Made by a program: the position numbers and the translations under genes
The notes under the pieces: generated by a model
Databases searched by the model: none
What the model was told of the DNA's origin: nothing
The model's input: only the letters and a program-made list of their open reading frames with translations
NCBI RefSeq assembly: GCF_021395205.1
Contig: NZ_JAJVCS010000001.1
Location: 248,001-312,000, forward strand
Reading direction: 5' to 3'
DNA: 64,000 bases
Origin: Polynucleobacter sp. IMCC 30228
GTDB lineage: Bacteria; Pseudomonadota; Gammaproteobacteria; Burkholderiales; Burkholderiaceae
Shown here: one piece after another, positions 8,723 through 18,993 of the stretch
Position numbering within the stretch: the first letter of the stretch is position 1
Layout: every line of letters starts with the position of its first letter

Positions 8723-10186
8723 TTATCGAGGCAAAACGGAAGAGCCCATTAGAAACTCATCCACCGCACGCGCGCATTGGCGTCCTTCACGAATCGCCCA
8801 AACCACTAAAGATTGTCCGCGGCGCATATCGCCGGCAGCAAACACTTGTGGAATGTTCGTGTGATAGGCCTTTTGCCCATCTACAGTAGCTTTAGCGTTA
8901 CCGCGTGCATCTTGCTCAACCCCAAATGCAGCCAGAATTTGCTGGGCGGGCGAAACAAAGCCCATTGCCAAAAGAACTAAATCGGCTTTGATTTCAAACT
9001 CTGAGTTGGGCATTTCGGCCATCTTGCCATCTTGCCACTCTAAGCGCACGCCAATTAATTTTTCTACTTTACCGTTTTTACCTTCAAAGCGTTTGGTTGC
9101 TACCGACCAATCACGCTCACAGCCTTCTTCATGTGAAGATGAGGTGCGTAATTTGGTCGGCCAATAGGGCCAAACTAAGGGGGTATTTTCGCGCTCAGGT
9201 GGTTGGGGCAAAAGTTCGAATTGGGTCACGTTTTTAGCCCCGTGTCGATTCGATGTGCCCACACAATCCGAACCCGTATCGCCGCCGCCAATCACCACAA
9301 TATGCTTATCCGTAGCCCGAATTTCATTCGTACTATCACCAGCAACTTCTTTATTTTGCGGAATTAAAAATTCGAGCGCGTAATGAATGCCACTTAATTC
9401 TCTGCCTGGTACCGGCAAATCGCGCGGCTGCTCGGCGCCCCCCGAAATAATGACCGCATCAAATGTAGCAAGTAATTCTGCTGGATCTATAGTCTTGCTT
9501 GAGTAATTTTTAATTTTCTCGTGCAGAGCCTCTTTACCAACAAAAACGCTAGTTTTAAATACGACGCCCTCGGCTTGCATTTGTTCGACACGCCGATCAA
9601 TGAGCCATTTTTCCATTTTAAAATCTGGAATGCCGTAACGTAATAAGCCGCCTACCCGATCATTTTTTTCATAGACGGTAACCTCATGGCCAACCCGAGC
9701 AAGTTGTTGCGCTGCCGCCATCCCTGCTGGGCCAGAACCAACAATTGCAATGCGCTTACCTGTTTTGTGTTTAGCTGGCTGTGGCTTAACCCAACCATTT
9801 TCCCAGCCTTTATCAATAATGGCGTGTTCAATAGACTTAATGCCAACCGGCGCGCGATTGATTGTTAGGGTGCACGCAGCCTCGCACGGCGCTGGACAAA
9901 TACGTCCAGTAAACTCAGGAAAATTATTGGTTGAGTGCAAAACATCAAGCGCATTTTGCCAATCACCACGAAAAACTAAATCGTTAAAATCGGGGATGAT
10001 ATTGTTTACGGGGCAGCCGTTATTGCAAAAGGGAATGCCACAATCCATGCAGCGCGCGCCTTGCACTTGCGCCTCTGCGTCCTCTAAAGCCAGCACAAAC
10101 TCTTTGTAATGATGAATGCGTTGCGTTGGTGCCTCGTAGGTCTCATTGACCCGCTCGAATTCCATAAAACCCGTAACCTTACCCAT
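8723..10186 (-). CDS. gltD: Glutamate synthase (NADPH), small subunit
   Basis: GltD passes electrons from NADPH through FAD and iron-sulfur clusters to GltB for glutamate synthesis. The 487-aa protein shows the N-terminal cysteine motif [14 protein letters not shown] and [10 protein letters not shown], the FAD-binding [10 protein letters not shown] and the NADPH-binding GGGDTGSDC. The C-terminal FAD-domain motif appears as [18 protein letters not shown]. It follows gltB by 30 bp and precedes mlaF by 7 bp. Confidence 0.97.
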   Translation of the reverse strand: MGKVTGFMEFERVNETYEAPTQRIHHYKEFVLALEDAEAQVQGARCMDCGIPFCNNGCPVNNIIPDFNDLVFRGDWQNALDVLHSTNNFPEFTGRICPAPCEAACTLTINRAPVGIKSIEHAIIDKGWENGWVKPQPAKHKTGKRIAIVGSGPAGMAAAQQLARVGHEVTVYEKNDRVGGLLRYGIPDFKMEKWLIDRRVEQMQAEGVVFKTSVFVGKEALHEKIKNYSSKTIDPAELLATFDAVIISGGAEQPRDLPVPGRELSGIHYALEFLIPQNKEVAGDSTNEIRATDKHIVVIGGGDTGSDCVGTSNRHGAKNVTQFELLPQPPERENTPLVWPYWPTKLRTSSSHEEGCERDWSVATKRFEGKNGKVEKLIGVRLEWQDGKMAEMPNSEFEIKADLVLLAMGFVSPAQQILAAFGVEQDARGNAKATVDGQKAYHTNIPQVFAAGDMRRGQSLVVWAIREGRQCARAVDEFLMGSSVLPR

Positions 10187-10216
10187 AACCCCTGTGTTCC
10201 TTTTCTTTACACTTAC

Positions 10217-13200
10217 TTAAGCAGTAATTAATTTGTCTTGATTTTCTGACTTCAGCCAGAGCTCACCTAAAGCACGCTTATATTCGGTGGGCAACACTTT
10301 AATAAAGCGGTTACGCGCTTGCTCCCAGTCGGCCAAAATGGCTTTGGCACGCTCAGAACCCGTGTGGCGGAAATGCTGCTCAACCAAGCCTTTTAAAATC
10401 ACCTCATCGCTTACGCGCTCGCCACCATCTTTCACATCGCTTGGCGCATGCCACTCTGACTGCGGCATTTGCGCAATTTGCTCTGCGCTGGTTAACACTT
10501 TCTCTAAGGTGACCATGCTGGTATTGCAACGCTTCTCAAATAAGCCATCTTCATCATAGACATAAGCTATACCGCCGCTCATGCCAGCAGCAAAGTTACG
10601 CCCCGTTTGACCCAGGACCACCACCGTCCCGCCAGTCATATACTCACAGCCGTGATCGCCTGTGCCTTCAACTACTGCTGTAGCCCCTGAATTACGCACT
10701 GCAAAACGTTCACCTGCTACGCCATTAAAAAATGCTTCGCCACTAATGGCGCCATATAAAACGGTATTGCCCACGATAATATTTTTTGCAGAATCGCCAC
10801 GGAATTCATGGGGAGTACGTACAATAACGCAACCTCCCGACAAACCTTTGCCAACATAGTCATTGCCATCGCCAACTAAATCTAGCGTAATTCCGTGCGC
10901 CAAAAATGCGCCAAAACTTTGGCCCGCTGTGCCGTTCAACTGAATATGGATCGTATCCTTGGGCAAACCTTCATGCCCATGGTGTTGTGCTACTTCACCC
11001 GAAAGCATCGCACCCACAGTGCGATTGACGTTACGCACTGGCACGATAAAGGAAACCTTTTCACCACGCTCAAGAGCAGGCTCGCTTTTTTCAATCAAAA
11101 TATGGTCAAGTGCGCTACCCAAATTATGATCTTGCTTTAATACTTGATATCGCGGTACATCAGCAGGGACCCGCGGAGCAGCAAATATTTTGCTGAAATC
11201 TAAACCACGGGTTTTCCAGTTCTCCACACCCTTACGCGTATCGAGCAAATCTACTCGCCCAATCAGATCATCAAATTTGCGAATACCAAGTTGGGCCATT
11301 AATTCACGTGCTTCTTCCGCAATATAAAAGAAGAAGTTCACCACATGCTCGGGCTTACCTGCAAACCGTTTACGCAATTCAGGGTCTTGGGTAGCGACGC
11401 CAACGGGACAGGTATTTAAATGACACTTGCGCATCATGATGCAGCCCTCAACAACTAAGGGCGCCGTTGCAAAACCAAATTCATCCGCGCCTAACAATGC
11501 GCCAATCACGACATCCCGACCCGTTTTCATTTGACCATCAGCCTGCACGCGTATTCGGCTGCGCAAACGATTCAATACTAAAGTTTGCTGGGTTTCAGCC
11601 AAACCCAATTCCCACGGTGAGCCGGCGTGCTTAATAGATGACAATGGCGAAGCCCCTGTGCCACCATCATGACCGGCAATGACCACATGATCGGCTTTCG
11701 CTTTAGCGACACCAGCAGCAACCGTACCAACACCCACTTCAGAAACTAATTTGACTGATACATCAGCGGCAGAATTCACATTTTTTAAATCATGTATTAG
11801 CTGGGCGAGATCTTCAATCGAATAAATATCATGGTGTGGTGGCGGTGAAATTAAGCCTACACCAGGCACGGAAAAGCGCAAGTTGCCAATGTAATCCGAT
11901 ACCTTACTACCTGGCAATTGGCCCCCCTCACCAGGCTTTGCGCCTTGAGCCATCTTAATTTGCATTTGATCTGCACTACGCAAATATTGGGCGGTTACAC
12001 CAAAACGACCTGAAGCGACTTGTTTAATTTTAGAGCGCAATGAATCACCCTCTTGCAGTGGAATGTTGGCCTCCACCACATCACTGCCAAGAATACTGGC
12101 GAGGGTTTCGCCTTTTTTAATTGGAATACCCTTTAGTTCATTAATATAGCGATTGGGGTCTTCTCCACCTTCACCCGTATTTGATTTTCCACCAATCCGA
12201 TTCATGGCAATTGCTAAGGTGGCATGAGCCTCGGTCGAAATCGAGCCCAATGACATTGCGCCCGTTGCAAAGCGTTTAACAATTTCTTTAGCAGGCTCTA
12301 CCTCATCGAGTGAGATAGCCTTGGCTGGATCAATTTTAAATTCAAATAAGCCCCGCAAAGTCATTTGCCGCTTACTTTGATCATTAATGATGTTGGCGTA
12401 CTCTTTATAGGTTTGATAGCCTTTTTCTGGCCCAATGCGGGTTGCGTGCTGCAGCTTGGCAATCGTATCAGGCGTCCACATGTGGTTTTCACCGCGAATC
12501 CGATAAGCATATTCTCCGCCAGCTTCGAGCATATTAGTTAAGACTGGGTCATCACCAAATGCAGCTTGGTGCATCTGTAAAGCCTCTTCGGCTACCTCAA
12601 ATACCCCGATGCCACCGACATTAGATGAGGTGCCCTTGAAATATTGGTTGATTACCTCTTGATTTAAACCAATGGCCTCAAAAATTTGTGAGCCGGTGTA
12701 CGACATATAGGTTGAGATGCCCATTTTGGACATCACTTTTTGTAATCCCTTGCCAACTGCCTTTACAAAATTCTTGATCGCCTTTTCGGCCGATAAGTCT
12801 CCAGGAAGACCCTGAGCCATTTGCGCTAAAGTTTCCATTGCAAGATAAGGGTGGATTGCTTCAGCGCCATAACCCGCTAATAAAGCAAAGTGATGGGTTT
12901 CGCGTGCACTGCCCGTTTCAACGACCAAGCCAACACTAGTGCGCAAACCTTTTTCAACTAAATGCTGATGAATGGCTGACGTTGCTAACAATGCAGGTAT
13001 GGCCACATGATGTTGATCTACCTGACGATCGCTAACAATTAAGATGGTATAGCCTGAACGCACAGCATCAGCCGCCTCGGCACACAGTGACGCTAGCCGC
13101 GCTTCAATACCAGCTTTACCCCAGGCGGCTGGATAGCAAATATCCAATTCGTAAGAGCGAAACTTACCATTAGAGTAATGCTCAATGTGACGAATTTTAG

Positions 13201-14962
13201 TGATGTCAGCGAAATCAAGAATCGGTTGACTCACTTCTAAGCGCATAGGCGGATTAATATTATTGGTATCCAATAAATTGGGCTTAGGACCAATGAACGA
13301 TACCAATGACATCACTAGATTTTCGCGAATAGGATCAATCGGCGGATTAGTTACCTGCGCAAATAATTGCTTAAAGTAGTTATAAAGTGATTTATTTTTA
13401 TTTGATAACACCGCCAAGGGGCTATCGTTACCCATCGAGCCAATGGCTTCCTCGCCGGCGCTAGCCATTGGAGCCATTAAGTATTTTAAATCTTCTTGGG
13501 TGTAACCAAAGGCCTGTTGGCGGTCGAGTAATTTCGCGATAGGTCGAATGACGCGTTTTTCGTCAAGGCGATCGCTTGCACTTACGGTAACCTCGTCTAA
13601 CTTAATGCGTACTGCATCAAGCCAGCTTTTATAAGGCTTTGCTTTAGCAACCGCGTCTTTTAACTCAACGTCTTCAATAATGCGGCCCTGTTCCATATCA
13701 ATCATGAACATTTTGCCGGGCTGTAAGCGCCACTTATGAACAATCTTGCTTTCAGGTATTGCTAATACTCCAGCCTCGGATGCCATGATGACAAGATCAT
13801 CGTCGGTTACGTAATACCGTGCGGGGCGTAAACCGTTACGATCAAGGGTTGCGCCAATTTGACGTCCATCGGTAAATGCCATCGCTGCTGGACCATCCCA
13901 AGGCTCCATCATCGAGGCATGGTACTCATAAAAAGCCCGCCGATTGACGTCCATCAAATTGTGTTGTTCCCAAGCTTCAGGAATCATCATCATCATGGCT
14001 TGCGCCATAGGATAGCCAGCCATTACTAGTAATTCAAGGCAGTTATCAAAACAGGCTGTGTCCGATTGCCCCGGATAGATTAGTGGCCATAATTTTTGTA
14101 AGTCATCCCCTAATACGGGTGAACTAATTGCGCCAGTGCGCGCATTAATCCAATTGACATTCCCTTTTACGGTATTAATTTCGCCATTGTGCGCAATCAT
14201 GCGGTAAGGATGAGCTAACTCCCAAGCAGGAAAGGTATTCGTTGAAAAGCGCTGATGCACTAATGCCAAGGCTGAAACGGTACGTTCATCAGTTAAGTCT
14301 TGATAGTAGGCTCCAACTTGGTTGGCTAAGAGCAAGCCTTTATAAACAATGGTACGAGCCGACATCGAAGTGACGAAATATTCTTTACCATGTTTTAAAT
14401 GTAAATCTTGAATTGCATGGCTAGCTGTTTTGCGAATAACGTACAGCTTACGCTCAAGGGCATCAGTCGTCATAATGTCGCGCCCACGCCCAATAAAAAT
14501 TTGCCGAATGACGGGCTCGGTTTTTCTCACCGTCGGTGACATGGGCAATTGAACGTCTACTGGTACATCACGCCAACCTAATACCGTTTGTCCTTCAAGA
14601 CGTACTGTCCGCTCTAATTCCTGTTCACAGGCCAACCGGGATGCGTTCTCTTTAGGTAAAAAAATCATGCCGACGCCATACTCGCCTAAGGGCGGTAGAG
14701 TTACACCTTGTAAAGCCATTTCATCCCGATACAGTTGATCGGGTATTTGAATCAAAATGCCAGCGCCATCACCCATCAGCGGATCAGCGCCAACTGCGCC
14801 ACGATGATCTAAGTTCTCGAGGATTTTTAATCCCTGCGTGATGATATCGTGGGATTTTTTGCCTTTGATATGCGCCACAAATCCTACGCCACAGGCATCA
14901 TGTTCATTTTGTGGGTCATAAAGCCCTTGTTTAACAGGGCGTAATTCAGTTGTCATCATCAT
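10217..14962 (-). CDS. gltB: Glutamate synthase (NADPH), large subunit
   Basis: GltB hydrolyses glutamine, channels the ammonia and reduces iminoglutarate to glutamate. The protein of about 1581 residues begins, after a short propeptide, with the nucleophile Cys in [13 protein letters not shown] (about residue 24), normally exposed by cleavage. The FMN domain has [11 protein letters not shown], and the 3Fe-4S cysteines are in the region [15 protein letters not shown]. The C-terminal glycine-rich beta-helix ([26 protein letters not shown]) is intact. Three consecutive ATGs at 14962, 14959 and 14956 are possible starts; the longer TTG start is unlikely. A promoter with an internal palindrome lies about 55 bp upstream. 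Confidence 0.97.
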   Translation of the reverse strand: MMMTTELRPVKQGLYDPQNEHDACGVGFVAHIKGKKSHDIITQGLKILENLDHRGAVGADPLMGDGAGILIQIPDQLYRDEMALQGVTLPPLGEYGVGMIFLPKENASRLACEQELERTVRLEGQTVLGWRDVPVDVQLPMSPTVRKTEPVIRQIFIGRGRDIMTTDALERKLYVIRKTASHAIQDLHLKHGKEYFVTSMSARTIVYKGLLLANQVGAYYQDLTDERTVSALALVHQRFSTNTFPAWELAHPYRMIAHNGEINTVKGNVNWINARTGAISSPVLGDDLQKLWPLIYPGQSDTACFDNCLELLVMAGYPMAQAMMMMIPEAWEQHNLMDVNRRAFYEYHASMMEPWDGPAAMAFTDGRQIGATLDRNGLRPARYYVTDDDLVIMASEAGVLAIPESKIVHKWRLQPGKMFMIDMEQGRIIEDVELKDAVAKAKPYKSWLDAVRIKLDEVTVSASDRLDEKRVIRPIAKLLDRQQAFGYTQEDLKYLMAPMASAGEEAIGSMGNDSPLAVLSNKNKSLYNYFKQLFAQVTNPPIDPIRENLVMSLVSFIGPKPNLLDTNNINPPMRLEVSQPILDFADITKIRHIEHYSNGKFRSYELDICYPAAWGKAGIEARLASLCAEAADAVRSGYTILIVSDRQVDQHHVAIPALLATSAIHQHLVEKGLRTSVGLVVETGSARETHHFALLAGYGAEAIHPYLAMETLAQMAQGLPGDLSAEKAIKNFVKAVGKGLQKVMSKMGISTYMSYTGSQIFEAIGLNQEVINQYFKGTSSNVGGIGVFEVAEEALQMHQAAFGDDPVLTNMLEAGGEYAYRIRGENHMWTPDTIAKLQHATRIGPEKGYQTYKEYANIINDQSKRQMTLRGLFEFKIDPAKAISLDEVEPAKEIVKRFATGAMSLGSISTEAHATLAIAMNRIGGKSNTGEGGEDPNRYINELKGIPIKKGETLASILGSDVVEANIPLQEGDSLRSKIKQVASGRFGVTAQYLRSADQMQIKMAQGAKPGEGGQLPGSKVSDYIGNLRFSVPGVGLISPPPHHDIYSIEDLAQLIHDLKNVNSAADVSVKLVSEVGVGTVAAGVAKAKADHVVIAGHDGGTGASPLSSIKHAGSPWELGLAETQQTLVLNRLRSRIRVQADGQMKTGRDVVIGALLGADEFGFATAPLVVEGCIMMRKCHLNTCPVGVATQDPELRKRFAGKPEHVVNFFFYIAEEARELMAQLGIRKFDDLIGRVDLLDTRKGVENWKTRGLDFSKIFAAPRVPADVPRYQVLKQDHNLGSALDHILIEKSEPALERGEKVSFIVPVRNVNRTVGAMLSGEVAQHHGHEGLPKDTIHIQLNGTAGQSFGAFLAHGITLDLVGDGNDYVGKGLSGGCVIVRTPHEFRGDSAKNIIVGNTVLYGAISGEAFFNGVAGERFAVRNSGATAVVEGTGDHGCEYMTGGTVVVLGQTGRNFAAGMSGGIAYVYDEDGLFEKRCNTSMVTLEKVLTSAEQIAQMPQSEWHAPSDVKDGGERVSDEVILKGLVEQHFRHTGSERAKAILADWEQARNRFIKVLPTEYKRALGELWLKSENQDKLITA

Positions 14963-15015
14963 CAATCTCGCGGTGGAGCTTAAAAAATTAGCAGCATTAC
15001 TAGTTGGGAGAAACT

Positions 15016-15044
15016 AATATAGGGGAATACCCCTTTAGATGCAA
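15016..15044 (-). promoter_or_regulatory. gltB promoter with palindrome in the spacer
   Basis: On the minus strand, TTGCAT (15039-15044) and TATATT (15016-15021) are separated by exactly 17 bp. The spacer and the edge of the -10 box hold the perfect inverted repeat AGGGG-TATT-CCCCT (15021-15034). This position is typical of an operator or of an activator that distorts the spacer, but the regulator cannot be named from sequence. It is the only good promoter seen ahead of the gltBD-mla-murA-his run. Confidence 0.62.
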
Positions 15045-15060
15045 TAGAAATAAAATGACT

Positions 15061-15121
15061 CTGTCCCAATTAACGAATAGACAGTACGTTCATTTTAGCT
15101 TATTGGGGACAGATTCGTTAA
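15061..15121. repeat. Interleaved inverted repeats at the RAYT 3' end
   Basis: Two inverted-repeat pairs interlock. Element A is CTGTCCCAAT (15061-15070), with its partner ATTGGGGACAG at 15102-15112 (one-base indel). Element B is TTAACGAAT (15070-15078), with its perfect partner ATTCGTTAA at 15113-15121. The order A-B-A'-B' means both stems cannot form as one simple hairpin; they form alternative hairpins or a pseudoknot. The last repeat contains the stop codon of the transposase gene. CTGTCCCC/GGGGACAG boxes are often found beside RAYT genes, so this is probably the REP/BIME-like element linked to this RAYT. Confidence 0.7.
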
Positions 15122-15804
15122 ATTCTCTGCCTAGGGCGCCCACGTGGCCGAATTTGTACCACGTCTAAGGGACTCTTAAAAAGTTGCATAGCCGTTGCCT
15201 GAGAAATCCAAGGCTTTGATTTCAATAGGTATTCTGTTATTTCTAGGTCTTCACGGTGGGGGGAGCCCTCCTGTACAAAGTGCTGCCAGGCTAATTGCCG
15301 TTCAAATGGAGTATTTCCTAAGGCCCAAAAGCTGGAATGGTCGACTAACCATGGCTCTACCTTTTCTCCAGTATGGCTAAGGTAGCTAGTCCAACTAGAA
15401 GCGGCGGGGCTTGATTCATAACCAGCCCGAACAGGATTTAATTCTAAATACCGTTGGCAACGTAAAAAATGTTCAGCGTCAATGAGTGAAGAACGGTATC
15501 GCCCTTCCCAAATTGTTCCAGAGCGATTTTGCTGCTGATTGCAGTATTGAGCATACCTGCGACCTAAGGACTGCATGGTTTTTGCTAGGGAATGCGCATG
15601 CTGGGGGGTTAAAAGACAATGTAGATGATTCGGCATTAAAGCAAATGCATGCACCGTACACCCAAATTCTTTAGCCGCTTCGCGTAACCAATCTAAGTAA
15701 ATGCGGCGATCTGCCGAATTAAAAAAAAGCGTTTGGCGATTATTACCTCGAGCCATGACATGCATAGCTTGACCTGGAATCACGATGCGTGCTTGACGGG
15801 CCAT
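15118..15804 (-). mobile_element. REP-associated tyrosine transposase (RAYT, Y1_Tnp)
   Basis: This 228-aa gene encodes a single-strand-specific HUH nuclease related to IS200/IS605 transposases. The family start MARQARIVIPGQAMHVMARGN is visible (residues 1-21), as are the HUH motif MPNHLHCLL near residue 61, the IWEGRYRSSLI segment, and the catalytic-tyrosine region CQRYLELNPVRAG. The C-terminus has the basic RPRGRPRQR tail common in RAYTs. The frame is intact, so the protein may be functional. RAYTs are usually single-copy and act on dispersed REP palindromes rather than moving as insertion sequences. It lies 15 bp after mrcA on the same strand and ends inside the interleaved repeat. Confidence 0.9.
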
Positions 15805-15819
15805 AATTCAGGTCGTCAA

Positions 15820-18159
15820 CTAGTTGAGTTGGCGAATACCACCCTGCGGAGCAAATTCAGGAATAAACCAATCGCCATCAAATTGCGTTACGCCATCTGG
15901 GACAACGCGCGCCTCTTCTGGTGAGCCTCTTAGTGCCGTGGTCATATATGAAATCCAAATTGGTAAGGCAAGGCCGCCGCCGGTTTCCCGATCACCCAAA
16001 CTCGCAGGCTTATCAAAACCAATCCATGCAATTGCCACGACTTTTGGGTTATACCCTGCAAACCAGGCATCATGTGAGTCGTTAGTCGTACCTGTTTTGC
16101 CAGCTATATCAGTTCGTCCTAATTTTGCTCGTGCACTTGCAGCAGTGCCAGTTTTAGTTACCTCTTGCAACATGCTATCAATCACAAATGCCGTTCTCGC
16201 ATCTAGCACTCGCGTGCCACTTTCATGCACCCGCACGGGTTGAGCCTCAAATAACACCACCCCTTTGTTGTCGATCATTTTGTCAATTAAAAAAGGGTCC
16301 ACTCGATAACCCCCGTTGGCAAAAACACTATACGCTGCTGCCATTTGTAATGGGGTAACTGAGCCTGCGCCCAAAGCTAAGGTTAAGTAAGGTGGGTGTT
16401 TTTCTGGCTCAAAACCAAAACGCTGAATATATTCCTGCGCATACGAGGGGCCAATAGTGCGTAATAGGCGCACCGAAACTACGTTTTTGGATTTTGCTAA
16501 GGCAGTACGCAAGCGCATCAGCCCCTCATACTTCCCATCATAATTTTTCGGCTCCCAAGCTTGACTGCCGGTTTCTAAAATACCAATCGAAATCGGCGCA
16601 TCATTAACAACGGTGCTGGGTGAAAATCCTTTTTCAAGTGCTGCGGCATAAATAAAGGGCTTAAACGAGGAGCCTGGTTGGCGCATTGCCTGTGTCACAT
16701 GATTAAATTGCGTACGATGAAAATCAAAACCGCCTACCAAGGATAAAATTGCGCCAGTTTCTGGATTCATCGATACGAATGCCGCTTCAACTTGTGGAAG
16801 TTGGGCCAACTTCCACATGCCATCTTCAGCTAACAAGCGCACTATCGCTCCAGGCCGTAAGCGCTTCTTGGGCTGTGCGCTATCAGTGAGTGTGGCTAAG
16901 GCTAGTTTCATGCCGTCGCCTTTGATTACAATCACATCTCCCGTCGCAATCATCACCTCAAGCTCTTTAGGCTTGACTGCCAATACCACGCCTGACTGAA
17001 GCTCATCGAGCGGTGGATGCTCAAGCAAAGCATCATCAATGGCCCGTTGGCGCTTTAAATTATCTACTGGCAATTCAATAAAGCCCTCGGGACCACGATA
17101 AGCGTGCCGTAAGTCATACTCAAAAATACCTCGGCGCACTGCGCGGTAAGCCGCATCTTGATCAGCTTTTAAAAGTGTCGTGTACACATCTAAGCCTTGG
17201 GAATAAATTGCCTCACCATATTGGGCAAATAAAATTTGTCTTACCATTTCCGCAGCGAAATCAGCGCGGGTTCTAAATTCATTACCCAAGCCCCGCACGC
17301 GTAATTCCTCCTTCATCGCTTTATCGTATTCTGCGGGAGTAATATAGGATAAATCGCGCATCCGTTGCAAAATATATTCTTGGCGCGCTTTCGCACGACG
17401 ATAATTAGTAACTGGGTTATAGGCTGATGGCGCCTTTGGTAAGCCGGCCAACATCGCTGCTTCGGCAATGCTAATTTCATGAATATCTTTACCAAAATAA
17501 ATTTGCGCCGCGCTTGCAAAACCATAAGCGCGCTGTCCCAAAAAAATTTGATTCATATAAATTTCAAGAATTTTGTCTTTACTCAGCTCAGCTTCAATTT
17601 TCCAGGCCAATAAAACTTCATAAATTTTGCGGCTAAAGGTTTTTTCATTTCCCAAGAAAAAATTTCGGGCAACTTGCATGGTTATAGTTGACGCACCTTG
17701 TGCCAAGCGGCCACGCAAATTAGCTAGTCCGGCACGCAACACTCCGAAATAATCAACTCCGCCATGGGAATAAAAACGATCATCCTCTATTGATAAGACC
17801 GCATTTTTCATTTGTTGCGGCATTTGATTTAGTGGCACTAACTTACGTCGCTCTTCGCCAAACTCACCAATTAAGACTTTATCTGCGGTATAAATTCGCA
17901 AAGGCACTTTAGGGTTGTAATCCGTTAAAGCGGAAATACTCGGTAAATTTGGCTTGGCCACAATAAAAGCGTAAGCCAACAGCAAGCTCAGTAAAATTGC
18001 CAAGACCAGCCCCAGAATTAATAAGGCTTTCACGAGCGGGCTACGAATCGCGGTCCAAAAAGAATGACCTCCGGAGTTCAAGCGAGGGCGAATCGTGCCG
18101 CTGGGCTGATTGCGTGCATTTGGCTTCAGGGGCGGCCTGTCTTGAGGGGTTTGTGCCAT
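15820..18159 (-). CDS. mrcA: Penicillin-binding protein 1A
   Basis: A bifunctional peptidoglycan synthase with transglycosylase and transpeptidase activities, anchored in the inner membrane. The 779-aa protein has one membrane helix at about residues 43-67. The GT51 domain carries SIEDDRFYSHGGVD with the catalytic Glu and GASTITMQVARNFFL. The transpeptidase domain has SSFK (catalytic Ser), SKN and KTGTT. The gene diverges from the pilus-like genes, the same neighbourhood as mrcA-hofMNOPQ-aroK-aroB in E. coli. The ATG at 18159 has no Shine-Dalgarno sequence. Confidence 0.97.
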   Translation of the reverse strand: MAQTPQDRPPLKPNARNQPSGTIRPRLNSGGHSFWTAIRSPLVKALLILGLVLAILLSLLLAYAFIVAKPNLPSISALTDYNPKVPLRIYTADKVLIGEFGEERRKLVPLNQMPQQMKNAVLSIEDDRFYSHGGVDYFGVLRAGLANLRGRLAQGASTITMQVARNFFLGNEKTFSRKIYEVLLAWKIEAELSKDKILEIYMNQIFLGQRAYGFASAAQIYFGKDIHEISIAEAAMLAGLPKAPSAYNPVTNYRRAKARQEYILQRMRDLSYITPAEYDKAMKEELRVRGLGNEFRTRADFAAEMVRQILFAQYGEAIYSQGLDVYTTLLKADQDAAYRAVRRGIFEYDLRHAYRGPEGFIELPVDNLKRQRAIDDALLEHPPLDELQSGVVLAVKPKELEVMIATGDVIVIKGDGMKLALATLTDSAQPKKRLRPGAIVRLLAEDGMWKLAQLPQVEAAFVSMNPETGAILSLVGGFDFHRTQFNHVTQAMRQPGSSFKPFIYAAALEKGFSPSTVVNDAPISIGILETGSQAWEPKNYDGKYEGLMRLRTALAKSKNVVSVRLLRTIGPSYAQEYIQRFGFEPEKHPPYLTLALGAGSVTPLQMAAAYSVFANGGYRVDPFLIDKMIDNKGVVLFEAQPVRVHESGTRVLDARTAFVIDSMLQEVTKTGTAASARAKLGRTDIAGKTGTTNDSHDAWFAGYNPKVVAIAWIGFDKPASLGDRETGGGLALPIWISYMTTALRGSPEEARVVPDGVTQFDGDWFIPEFAPQGGIRQLN

Positions 18160-18258
18160 AAGCTTGAATTATAAGAGCCATGCCTAAATCGGCTTATTCC
18201 TACGCGTCTTTAAGCCTATGTTGCTAGATTTAGGAAAGAGTTTAGAAAAGAATAGGGG
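18160..18258. promoter_or_regulatory. Divergent intergenic region, mrcA / pilus-like genes
   Basis: A perfect TATAAT box reads toward mrcA at 18168-18173, but the -35 region is poor (TAAGCC at 18191-18196). A start about 7 bases after this box would fall one or two bases before the mrcA ATG, hinting at a nearly leaderless mRNA. An inverted repeat GGCTTA (18191-18196) / TAAGCC (18211-18216) covers the -35 region and could be an operator. No convincing promoter toward the plus-strand gene was identified. Confidence 0.4.
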
Positions 18259-18993
18259 GTGCCGATACGTAAAATTACTTCCCAATCTTTTGATGCCATT
18301 TTGAGCGTGCTGGGTGATGATCCAGTCATGCAGAATCCAGTGACTTCAAGCCCGGAACCTGAGCTATCTGCTCGCCAGCAAAATAAACTGGCTGCCGAGG
18401 CCGCACCAGCCGAAGCCAAGCACAGCCTTGGCCTTCAGCCGCCAGCACAAATACGCCACACCTTCGCCAAACCAGTCCAATGGATACCAAGTTTAATTGG
18501 CCTTGTATCCTTTGGTGCATTAGCTTGGACAATTAGCGCACTCATTGCTCTAGAGCAGAACACGCATTCCCAATTTGGCTTACTGGAAGCGCAAATCAAT
18601 CGACTCAAGCAAGCCCTAACAGAACAAGAAGACACTGCAAGCAATTATCATGCGGAACTCAGCGAGCAACTCGACCAGATTTATACCGCACAACTTAGTG
18701 CAGGTTCTCGCAGTATTAAATCTGCTCATAATCCTATGCGCCAAGAAGCGCTGGAGCTCAACCGTAAATTAAAAGCGGAAGAGGCCACCTTAAGTCAGTG
18801 GCGATATTTAGGCATGAGCACCGCTGGTCAAGGTACGGTAGCTTTTTTTCACACTGGTGATAAAACCCTATCCTTAGCTCTTCATACTGCGGTACTAGGG
18901 ACATGGGTCTTAAGCGAAATTAGGGCAGAGCATGCCAAACTTACTGCAGCCACTGGACAGGTTGTCACGCTTAAATTAAAGCGTCAGCCATGA
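18259..18993 (+). CDS. Uncharacterised membrane protein of the reduced pil/hof locus
   Basis: A 244-aa protein of no recognised family. It has a polar Ala/Glu/Pro-rich cytoplasmic N-terminus (residues 1-70), one membrane helix at about 74-97, a Gln/Glu-rich likely coiled coil (100-150) and a periplasmic C-terminal domain ending in QVVTLKLKRQP. The layout is like PilN/PilO/PilP or GspC-type inner-membrane partners of a secretin. It occupies the place of pilMNOP between mrcA and the secretin gene, overlapping the latter by 4 bp (ATGA). The start is GTG after a purine-rich stretch. Its role as a secretin partner is inferred from position and topology only. Confidence 0.72.
   Translation: MPIRKITSQSFDAILSVLGDDPVMQNPVTSSPEPELSARQQNKLAAEAAPAEAKHSLGLQPPAQIRHTFAKPVQWIPSLIGLVSFGALAWTISALIALEQNTHSQFGLLEAQINRLKQALTEQEDTASNYHAELSEQLDQIYTAQLSAGSRSIKSAHNPMRQEALELNRKLKAEEATLSQWRYLGMSTAGQGTVAFFHTGDKTLSLALHTAVLGTWVLSEIRAEHAKLTAATGQVVTLKLKRQP

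Noticed and set aside
9750-10109. 119-aa plus-strand reading frame antisense to gltD
   Set aside because: It is a shadow of gltD with no recognisable domain, promoter or Shine-Dalgarno sequence.
15817-15826. CAACTAGTTG palindrome at the end of mrcA as an insertion target or RAYT left end
   Set aside because: It is a single short palindrome over the mrcA stop codon and does not match the repeats on the other side of the RAYT gene.
15195-15924. Small plus-strand frames opposite the RAYT gene as possible antitoxin-like partners
   Set aside because: All are antisense shadows without start signals or known motifs; no toxin-antitoxin arrangement is present.
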